DNA of 64,000 nucleotides from Phycicoccus flavus. Lineage in GTDB: Bacteria > Actinomycetota > Actinomycetes > Actinomycetales > Dermatophilaceae. The stretch's first letter is position 1. The number at the start of each line of letters is the position of its first letter. Positions 57,732-64,000 of the stretch are shown here, one piece after another. A program made the position numbers and the translations under genes. Under the pieces are notes generated by a model. It did no database searches. It saw only the letters and a list, made by a program, of their open reading frames with translations, and had not been told where the DNA came from. The stretch is taken from the NCBI RefSeq assembly GCF_004025965.2, contig NZ_SAYU02000016.1:1-64000 (forward strand), read 5' to 3'.

Positions 57732-58910
57732 ATGTCCATCCGCCTGCCCTCCCGTCGGGACCGCGGCTCGGCCGACGGCTGCCGGGGTCCGGTCCGGGTC
57801 GACCGGCGCACGAAGAACCTCACCAAGCGGCTCCGGCCGGGGGACGTCGCGGTCATCGACCACCAGGACATCGACCGGGTCAGTGCCGAGGCGCTCGTCG
57901 CCTGCCGGCCGGCCGCCGTCGTCAACGCCGCCGCGTCCATCTCCGGGCGCTACCCCAACCTCGGCCCCGAGATCCTCGTCGCCGCCGGGGTGCCGCTGCT
58001 GGACCGGGCCGGCCCCGACGTCATGGCGCTCAAGGAGGGCACCCCCGTGCGGCTCACCGAGGGCCGCCTCCTCGCCGGGGACGAGGAGGTCGGCGACGGG
58101 CGGCTGCTGGACCGCGACGCCGTGCAGGAGGCGATGACCCGGGCGCGGGCCGGGCTGTCGGCCGAGATCGAGGCCTTCGCCGAGAACACGATGGACTACC
58201 TGCGCAAGGAGCGCGAGCTGCTCTTCGACGGCGTCGGCGTGCCGCAGATCGACACCGACCTCGACGGCCGGCACGTCCTCATCGTCGTGCGCGGCTACCA
58301 CTACAAGGAGGACCTGGAGATCCTGCGGCCGTACATCCGCGAGTTCAAGCCGGTGCTCATCGGCGTCGACGGCGGAGCGGACGCGCTCATCGAGGCCCGG
58401 CACACCCCGCACCTCATCGTCGGGGACATGGACTCGGTGTCCGACGGCGCGCTGCGCTGCGGCGCCGAGATCGTCGTGCACGCCTACCGCGACGGCAACG
58501 CCCCCGGGCTGGAGCGGGTGCGCTCGCTCGGGGTCGACCCGGTCGTCTTCCCCGCCACCGGCACGAGCGAGGACGTCGCCATGCTCCTCGCCGACGACAA
58601 GGGCGCCACGCTCATCGTCGCCGTCGGCACCCACGCCACCCTCGTCGAGTTCCTCGACAAGGGGCGCTCGGGGATGGCCAGCACCTTCCTCACCCGGCTG
58701 CGGGTCGGCGGCAAGCTCGTCGACGCCAAGGGGGTGAGCCGGCTCTACCGGACCCGCATCTCCTCCTTCAGCATCCTCCTCATGCTCGTCGTCGGCGTCT
58801 TCGCCCTCGGCGCGGCGATGTGGTCCACGGACGGCGGCCGCGCCATCCTCGAGGTCATGGCCGCCTGGCTCGACGACCTCGTCGCCGCCGTCGCAGGGGT
58901 GTTCACGTGA
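57732..58910 (+). CDS. steA: SteA-like protein (thiamine pyrophosphokinase-like fold, C-terminal membrane helix)
   Basis: 392 residues. The middle part (KPVLIGVDGGADALIEARHTPHLIVGDMDSVSD is the core block, starting near 215) matches thiamine-pyrophosphokinase-like GDMDS motifs. A membrane helix of about 20 residues is near 340 (ISSFSILLMLVVGVFALGA). In Corynebacterium SteA pairs with SteB to control the cell-wall hydrolase RipA at division. ATG 57732 is preferred from promoter spacing; ATG 57723 is possible. Coupled to steB by a GTGA overlap. Confidence 0.88.
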   Translation: MSIRLPSRRDRGSADGCRGPVRVDRRTKNLTKRLRPGDVAVIDHQDIDRVSAEALVACRPAAVVNAAASISGRYPNLGPEILVAAGVPLLDRAGPDVMALKEGTPVRLTEGRLLAGDEEVGDGRLLDRDAVQEAMTRARAGLSAEIEAFAENTMDYLRKERELLFDGVGVPQIDTDLDGRHVLIVVRGYHYKEDLEILRPYIREFKPVLIGVDGGADALIEARHTPHLIVGDMDSVSDGALRCGAEIVVHAYRDGNAPGLERVRSLGVDPVVFPATGTSEDVAMLLADDKGATLIVAVGTHATLVEFLDKGRSGMASTFLTRLRVGGKLVDAKGVSRLYRTRISSFSILLMLVVGVFALGAAMWSTDGGRAILEVMAAWLDDLVAAVAGVFT

Positions 58911-59863
58911 TCGACTTCCGCTACCACATCGTCTCCATCGTCTCGATCTTCCTCGCGCTGGCCGTGGGCATCGTGCTCGGCGCGGGGCCGCTGCAGGGCG
59001 AGATCGGCTCGACCCTCCAGGGCGAGATCGCCTCCCTGCGCGACGACAAGGCCGAGCTCAACAGCCAGGTGGCCACCGGCCGGACCGAGCTGGAGCAGCG
59101 CGACGCCTTCCTCGCCGCGATCTCCCCGCGGGTCGTCGCCGGAGCCCTCGAGGGACGCACCGTGGCCGTCGTCGTCCTGCCGGGCGCGGACGCCTCGGTC
59201 GGGGAGTCCGTCGTCACCGCGGTCGGCGACGCCGGGGGCCGGGTGGCGTCGACGACGTCGGTGGCCGCCGACTGGGTGTCCACCGACCCGACGGTCGAGG
59301 CCGCCCGCAACGAGGCGGTGCAGCAGGCCGCGGCGACCTCGGGCGTCGACCTCTCGGGGGCGCAGGGCCCGCCCCGCGACGCGCTCCTGGCCGAGCTCCT
59401 CACCCGCTCCGCGCCGGCTGGGGACAGCGGGCCGGACGACACGACCGCGCGGGCCGGTCTCGCCGTCCTCGCCGACGCCGGGCTGCTGTCGGAGGACGCC
59501 GAGCAGTTCACCCGCGGCGAGCTGGTCGTCGTCGTGTCCGGCGCGGTCTCGGACGGCGACGAGCAGGCCCGCACGGCGGCGGCCGAGGCCTGGGTGACCC
59601 TCACCCGTGCCCTCGACACCCGCTCGCGCGGCGCGGTGCTCGCCGCCGACGTCGGCAGCGAGTCCGACGGGGTCTCCGTCCTCACGACCCTGCGCGGTGA
59701 CTCCGACGCCACCGCGTCGGTCTCCACGGTCGACGACGCCGCCGACCCCATGGGGACCGCGAGCGTCGTGTTCGCGCTGCGCGAGCAGGACGGCGGCTCC
59801 TCCGGTCAGTACGGCCTCGCGCCCGGCGCCGACGCCGCCTTCGCCCCGGTCCCGGGCACGTGA
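58907..59863 (+). CDS. steB: SteB/MctB-like membrane protein
   Basis: 318 residues: VIDFRYHIVSIVSIFLALAV opens one N-terminal membrane helix (about 5-27), then a coiled coil (about 35-70, LQGEIASLRDDKAELNSQV) and an extracellular alpha/beta domain. Related proteins are called MctB copper transporter in mycobacteria and SteB in corynebacteria; the partner steA directly upstream favours the SteB role. A single helix makes transport by itself unlikely. Confidence 0.87.
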   Translation: MIDFRYHIVSIVSIFLALAVGIVLGAGPLQGEIGSTLQGEIASLRDDKAELNSQVATGRTELEQRDAFLAAISPRVVAGALEGRTVAVVVLPGADASVGESVVTAVGDAGGRVASTTSVAADWVSTDPTVEAARNEAVQQAAATSGVDLSGAQGPPRDALLAELLTRSAPAGDSGPDDTTARAGLAVLADAGLLSEDAEQFTRGELVVVVSGAVSDGDEQARTAAAEAWVTLTRALDTRSRGAVLAADVGSESDGVSVLTTLRGDSDATASVSTVDDAADPMGTASVVFALREQDGGSSGQYGLAPGADAAFAPVPGT

Positions 59864-60675
59864 CCGTGGGGCGGGACCTCGCGGCGGCGGTGGTCGCGGC
59901 GGGCGGCTCCGCGCTCGCCTCGCGCGTCCTCGTGCGCCGGGTCCGCGCGCCGCGGTGGACGCGCACCAACCACGCCGGCGCCCCGGTGACCCTGCTGGAG
60001 GGGCCCGCCTGGCTCGCGGGCGGTGTCCTCGGCGCCCTCGTCGCCGGGCGGCCGGCCGCCGCCGGAGCGCTGGCCCTCGTCGGCGCCGGCGCCTTCGGGA
60101 CCCTGGACGACCTCGCCGGCGACGGGTCCGCCAAGGGCCTGCGGGGCCACCTCGGCGCCGTCGGACGCGGCGAGGTGACCACGGGCGCCGTCAAGGTCGC
60201 CGGGATCGGGCTCACCGGTCTGCTCGCCGCTGCCCTCGCCGACCGCGACCGCCCCGACGTCGGGGCGCTGGACACGCTCGTCGCGGGCGGCGTCGTCGCG
60301 GGGGCGGCCAACCTCGCCAACCTGCTCGACCTGCGCCCCGGACGGGCCCTCAAGGCGACGGTCCTCGCCGCCACGCCGCTGCTGCTGGCCGGCCGGCCCG
60401 GCTCGGCCTCGGCGGCCGCCGCGCTCGGGGCCTCCCTGGGGGTGCTGCCGGAGGACCTCGCCGGCCGGGCCATGCTCGGCGACACCGGCGCCAACGCCGC
60501 CGGCGCGCTCGTCGGCGCCGCCCTCGTCGCCCGCGCCGGCCGGGCCGGACGCCTCGTCGCGCTGACCGCGCTCGCCGGGCTCACCCTCGCCTCCGAGCGG
60601 GTGAGCTTCACCGCGGTCATCGAGGCCACCCCGGTGCTGCGGGACCTCGACGCCTGGGGACGGCCCGCCCGATGA
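59860..60675 (+). CDS. MraY/WecA-like membrane protein, atypical
   Basis: 271 residues with about eight hydrophobic segments. Blocks recall phospho-sugar:polyprenyl-phosphate transferases: RTNHAGAPVTLLEG, GTLDDLAGD (Asp-Asp), ANLANLLDLRPGRALK (the NxxNLxDG position) and MLGDTGANAAGALVG (GDTG). The family's C-terminal His-rich motif is missing and the chain is shorter than MraY (about 350). Translated with steB (GTGA) and murJ (ATGA). It may be a lipid-linked sugar transferase or a member that has lost activity. Confidence 0.65.
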   Translation: MTVGRDLAAAVVAAGGSALASRVLVRRVRAPRWTRTNHAGAPVTLLEGPAWLAGGVLGALVAGRPAAAGALALVGAGAFGTLDDLAGDGSAKGLRGHLGAVGRGEVTTGAVKVAGIGLTGLLAAALADRDRPDVGALDTLVAGGVVAGAANLANLLDLRPGRALKATVLAATPLLLAGRPGSASAAAALGASLGVLPEDLAGRAMLGDTGANAAGALVGAALVARAGRAGRLVALTALAGLTLASERVSFTAVIEATPVLRDLDAWGRPAR

Positions 60676-62303
60676 CGCGTCGACGCGCCGCGCTCGGGAT
60701 CGCGGGCGCGGCGGGGCTCATCTCCGCCGTCACCCTGCTGGCCCGGGTGGCCGGCTTCGGGCGGGTCCTCGTCTTCTCCGAGGCGGTGCGCGCCGACGGG
60801 GTCGGCAGCATCTACCAGGGCGTCAACGCGCTGCCCAACGTCGTCTTCGAGGTCGCCGCCGGCGGCACGCTCGCAGCGGTCGCCGTGCCGCTCATCGCCC
60901 ACCGGCTGGGCGCGGGGGAGCGGGAGCGCGCGGACCGGCTGGCGTCGGTCCTCCTCACCTGGACCCTCGTGGCCCTCGTGCCCCTGGGGCTGCTGCTGCT
61001 CCTCCTCGCCGAGCCGGTGGTCGGCTGGCTGGTCGAGGAGCGCGACCCGCGCTCGCTCGCCGTCGGGACGACCCTGCTGCGCATCTTCGCCCTCCAGGTC
61101 CCGCTCTACGGGCTCGGCATCGTCCTCACCGGCCTCCTGCACGCCCACCGGCGCTTCCTCCTCGCCGCGCTCGCCCCCCTGATGTCCTCGGTCGTCGTCC
61201 TCGTCAGCTACCTCTGGTACGCGGCGATCGTCGACGGCGAGACCTCTCCCGCGGCCGTGCCCGACCGGGCCGTCGCCGTGCTCGGCTGGGGGACGACGCT
61301 CGGCGTGGCGGTGCTCTCGCTGCCGCTGCTCGTCCCCGCCCTGCGCACCGGCTGGCGCTGGCGGCCGGCCCTGCGGCTCGAGACCGACGACCGCCGCCGC
61401 ATCGGCCACCTCGCCGGCGCCGGCGTCCTCGCCCTCGTGGGCCAGCAGGGGACCGTGCTCGCCACCCTGTGGCTCGCCTACCACTCGGTCGACCGCGGGG
61501 TCACGGCCGTCTACACCTACGCGCAGGCGGTCTACCTCCTGCCCTACGCCGTCGTCGCCGTGCCCATCGCGCAGAGCACCTTCCCGGCCATCGCCCTCGG
61601 CCACGCCGGGGGCGCCGACACCCGCGCCACCCTCACCCGCTCGCTGCGGGCCGTGCTCGTCCTCACCGGCGTGGCCGCCGGGGTCCTCATGGCCGCCGCC
61701 CCGGCCATCGGGGCCTTCTTCCGCATCCTCGACGCGAACCGCGGTCCCGAGGGCGCGAGCCCGGCGGCCCTCGCCGCGCTGCCCGGGGCGGTCCTCGCCT
61801 ACGTGCCGGGCCTCGTCGGCTTCGGCCTCGTCGCCCTGCTCACCCGGGCGCTCTACGTCCGCGGCGCCCCGATGGACGCCGGCGTCGCGACCGCCGCCGG
61901 CTGGGCGGTCGCCGCCCTGCCGCCGCTGCTCGTCGCCGGCGGCGGGGCGTCCGCCGACACCGTCCTGCGGGTCCTCGGCGTCTTCTCCACCCTGGGGATG
62001 ACCCTCGCCGGGCTGTCGCTCGTCGTCCTCGTCCGCCGGGCCTGGGGGCCCGAGGTGACCCGGGGGCTCGGGCGCACGACCGGCGCGGTCGTCGTCGCGC
62101 TGGCCCTCGCGGTCGGCGTCGGGGACCTCGTCTCGCGCCAGGGCACCTACGACGCGCTGCTGCCGACGCTCGGCTGGGGGATCGCCGCCGGGGCGGCCGC
62201 GCTGGCCACAGGTGTCCTCGCCGTGTTCTACGGTGACCGGACGATGATGGGCGAGATCCGCGACCGGGGGCGGGCGCGGCGCCGGGAAGGGGGCGGACGG
62301 TGA
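60672..62303 (+). CDS. murJ: MurJ-like lipid II flippase (MviN family)
   Basis: 543 residues with about 13-14 membrane segments of the MOP superfamily. Starts MTRRRAALGIAGAAGLISAVTLLARVAGFGRVLVFSEA, with GVNALPNVVFEVAAGGTLAAVAVP as the first-helix block. MurJ exports lipid II to the cell surface. It lacks the long cytoplasmic extension of mycobacterial MviN. Some actinobacteria carry more than one MviN copy, so this may be a second, specialised copy. Confidence 0.85.
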   Translation: MTRRRAALGIAGAAGLISAVTLLARVAGFGRVLVFSEAVRADGVGSIYQGVNALPNVVFEVAAGGTLAAVAVPLIAHRLGAGERERADRLASVLLTWTLVALVPLGLLLLLLAEPVVGWLVEERDPRSLAVGTTLLRIFALQVPLYGLGIVLTGLLHAHRRFLLAALAPLMSSVVVLVSYLWYAAIVDGETSPAAVPDRAVAVLGWGTTLGVAVLSLPLLVPALRTGWRWRPALRLETDDRRRIGHLAGAGVLALVGQQGTVLATLWLAYHSVDRGVTAVYTYAQAVYLLPYAVVAVPIAQSTFPAIALGHAGGADTRATLTRSLRAVLVLTGVAAGVLMAAAPAIGAFFRILDANRGPEGASPAALAALPGAVLAYVPGLVGFGLVALLTRALYVRGAPMDAGVATAAGWAVAALPPLLVAGGGASADTVLRVLGVFSTLGMTLAGLSLVVLVRRAWGPEVTRGLGRTTGAVVVALALAVGVGDLVSRQGTYDALLPTLGWGIAAGAAALATGVLAVFYGDRTMMGEIRDRGRARRREGGGR

Positions 62304-63379
62304 AGGTGCTCCTCGTGCTCGGGACGAGCGCGGGCGGGGTGGGGAAGCACGTCCAGGGGCTCGCGCGGCTGCTCAGCGGCGCCGGTCATGACGTCGTCGT
62401 CGCCGGTCCGCCCGCGGTCGCCGACACCCTCGACCTGCCCGGTCTCGTCGCCGTCGTCCCCGTCCCGGTGGGCGCCCGGCCGCACCCCGTGCACGACGCC
62501 CGGGCGCTCGCCACGCTGTCCGCGGTGGCCCGGGGTGCCGACGTCGTGCACGCCCACGGCCTGCGGGCGGGCGCGCTGGCCGTGCTGGCCGCCGCCCGCG
62601 GCGGCGTCCCCGTCGTGGTCACGGTGCACAACGCCCCACCCACGGGCCGCGGCCTGGCCGCCGTCTACGCCGGGCTCGAGCGGATCGTCGCCCGCGGGAG
62701 CGCGCTCGTCCTCGGCGTCTCGGCCGACCTCGTGACCCGGATGGAGCACCTCGGTGCCCGCGGCACCGGCTTCGCGGTCGTCCCCGCTCCGGCGCCCCGC
62801 CTGCCCACCGCGGACCGCTACGCCGTCCACGCCGAGCTCGGCATCGACGCCCGCACCCGCCTCGGCGTCGTCGTCGGCCGGCTCGCACCGCAGAAGGGCC
62901 TGGACGGGCTGCTCGACGCGCACGCCGAGCTCACCGACCTCGACCTGCTCACCGTCGTCGCCGGGGAGGGTCCGCTGCGGGCCCGGCTGCAGCGGCGGAT
63001 CGACGTCGAGGGGCTGCCGGTCCGGCTGCTCGGCCGGCGCGACGACGTCCCCGACCTGCTGACCGCCGCGGACGTCGTCGTCTCCAGCGCCCTGTGGGAG
63101 GGGCAGCCGGTGTGGCTCCAGGAGGCGCTGCACGCCGGGGCCGCGATCGTCGCCACCGACGTCGGCGGCACCGGGGCCGTGCTCGGCGACGCCGGCATCC
63201 TCGTGCCGCCCGGCGACCCGGTGTCCCTCTCCCGCGCCGTCCGCGACGTCGTCACCCACGGCGGCGTCCGCGACGACCTGCGCTCCAAGGCCGTCGAGCG
63301 GTCCGGGGAGCTGCCCACCGACGCCGACGCCCTGGCCGCCGCCGAGGGCGCCTACGCCACCGTGCTCGGACTGCTCTGA
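62300..63379 (+). CDS. Glycosyltransferase family 4
   Basis: 359 residues, GT-B fold. N-domain [25 protein letters not shown], then [15 protein letters not shown]; the C-domain has [32 protein letters not shown] and the EX7E-type region [25 protein letters not shown]. Donor and acceptor are unknown. Coupled to murJ by a GTGA overlap, pointing to an envelope glycan or glycolipid. Confidence 0.9.
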   Translation: MKVLLVLGTSAGGVGKHVQGLARLLSGAGHDVVVAGPPAVADTLDLPGLVAVVPVPVGARPHPVHDARALATLSAVARGADVVHAHGLRAGALAVLAAARGGVPVVVTVHNAPPTGRGLAAVYAGLERIVARGSALVLGVSADLVTRMEHLGARGTGFAVVPAPAPRLPTADRYAVHAELGIDARTRLGVVVGRLAPQKGLDGLLDAHAELTDLDLLTVVAGEGPLRARLQRRIDVEGLPVRLLGRRDDVPDLLTAADVVVSSALWEGQPVWLQEALHAGAAIVATDVGGTGAVLGDAGILVPPGDPVSLSRAVRDVVTHGGVRDDLRSKAVERSGELPTDADALAAAEGAYATVLGLL

Positions 63380-63429
63380 GCAGGCGTCCACCCCCGGTGC
63401 GGCGTCCCGGGCGACCCCGACCGATGACG

Positions 63430-63435
63430 TAGAGT
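63430..63435 (+). promoter_or_regulatory. -10 element of pyrG
   Basis: TAGAGT, 8 nt before GTG 63444. Confidence 0.5.
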
Positions 63436-63443
63436 GGAGGCCC

Positions 63444-64000
63444 GTGGTGCTGCAGACGAAACAGATCTTCGTGACCGGAGGCGTGGCCTCCTCGCTCGGC
63501 AAGGGGCTCACCGCCTCCAGCCTCGGGCACCTGCTCCGGGCGCGGGGGCTGCGGGTGACGATGCAGAAGCTCGACCCCTACCTCAACGTCGACCCCGGGA
63601 CGATGAACCCGTTCCAGCACGGCGAGGTCTTCGTCACCGACGACGGCGCCGAGACCGACCTCGACATCGGGCACTACGAGCGCTTCCTCGACGTCAACCT
63701 GCGCGGCAGCGCGAACGTCACCACCGGCCAGGTCTACAACCGGGTCATCCAGAAGGAGCGGCGCGGGGAGTTCCTCGGCGACACCGTCCAGGTCATCCCG
63801 CACATCACGAACGAGCTCAAGGAGCGGATGCGGGCCCAGGCGGCCGGCTCCCCGGGCGTCGCGGACGCGGACGCGCCGGACGTCATCATCACCGAGATCG
63901 GCGGCACCGTCGGCGACATCGAGTCCCTGCCCTTCCTCGAGGCCGCCCGCCAGGTGCGCCACGACCTCGGCCGCGACAGCGTCTTCTTCCTCCACGTCTC
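63444..64000 (+). CDS. pyrG: CTP synthase, 3' end outside window
   Basis: Makes CTP from UTP. About 185 N-terminal residues of the synthetase domain are visible: [20 protein letters not shown] (the P-loop), [31 protein letters not shown] and [11 protein letters not shown]. The glutaminase domain lies off the window. GTG 63444 or 63447 may be the start; GGAGG at 63436-63440 favours the latter for a ribosome-binding site and the -10 spacing the former. Confidence 0.95.
   Translation, partial: MVLQTKQIFVTGGVASSLGKGLTASSLGHLLRARGLRVTMQKLDPYLNVDPGTMNPFQHGEVFVTDDGAETDLDIGHYERFLDVNLRGSANVTTGQVYNRVIQKERRGEFLGDTVQVIPHITNELKERMRAQAAGSPGVADADAPDVIITEIGGTVGDIESLPFLEAARQVRHDLGRDSVFFLHV

Overview
The window is chromosomal DNA of a very GC-rich actinobacterium. 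The rRNA operon, the gene order and features such as polyphosphate glucokinase, PriA in place of HisA, GlnA2-GlnE and SteA/SteB point to Micrococcales, probably the Intrasporangiaceae/Ornithinimicrobiaceae group; no exact genus can be fixed by eye. Coding density is high. Most operons use 4-base start/stop overlaps (GTGA or ATGA), and many first genes carry a TANNNT or CANNNT -10 element 6-7 nt before the start codon, the layout of leaderless transcripts. No prophage, insertion sequence, CRISPR array, plasmid gene or tRNA gene was seen.

Layout. 1-3153: polyphosphate glucokinase (cut by the window edge) with map, a small protein, a methyltransferase and panB. 3243-8333: two divergent secreted M6 (immune inhibitor A type) metalloproteases sharing a 348-bp promoter region. 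8431-13514: glnA2, glnE and a PAS-ANTAR regulator. 13557-18807: hisD-hisC-hisB-unknown-hisH-priA. 18859-24297: MFS transporter, SseB-like protein, infC-rpmI-rplT with a terminator-bearing leader, an RNA methyltransferase, and an orphan histidine kinase. 24382-31983: catalase, a second copy of the MFS transporter, pheST and a short-chain dehydrogenase. 31988-40589: a methyltransferase, then the arginine operon argC-(ACT protein)-argJ-argB-argD-argF-argR-argH with ARG-box-like sites over the argC promoter. 40606-45189: DNA glycosylase, FAD monooxygenase, RDD membrane protein, phosphotransferase, tyrS. 45190-51087: one complete rrn operon (16S-23S-5S, no tRNA) with promoters, processing stems and terminator. 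51175-57706: RGG-rich TPR protein, HAD phosphatase, Lys/Ala/Ser-repeat protein, small protein, tlyA, nadK, recN. 57732-64000: steA, steB, a MraY/WecA-like membrane protein, murJ, a GT4 glycosyltransferase and the start of pyrG.

How it fits together. The arg cluster runs from acetylglutamyl-phosphate reduction to argininosuccinate cleavage and includes its own repressor; only argG and an argA-type enzyme are missing, although ArgJ can supply the acetyl group. A small ACT-domain protein of the CASTOR-like kind sits between argC and argJ and is the best candidate for a poorly described function. The steA-steB-(MraY-like)-murJ-GT4 run looks like an envelope module. Three translation-related genes (infC, the SPOUT methyltransferase and tlyA) appear to lack ATG/GTG/TTG starts at the conserved N-terminus and may use ATC or CTG. 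Coordinates of RNA ends and several starts are inferred by alignment from memory to known family members.
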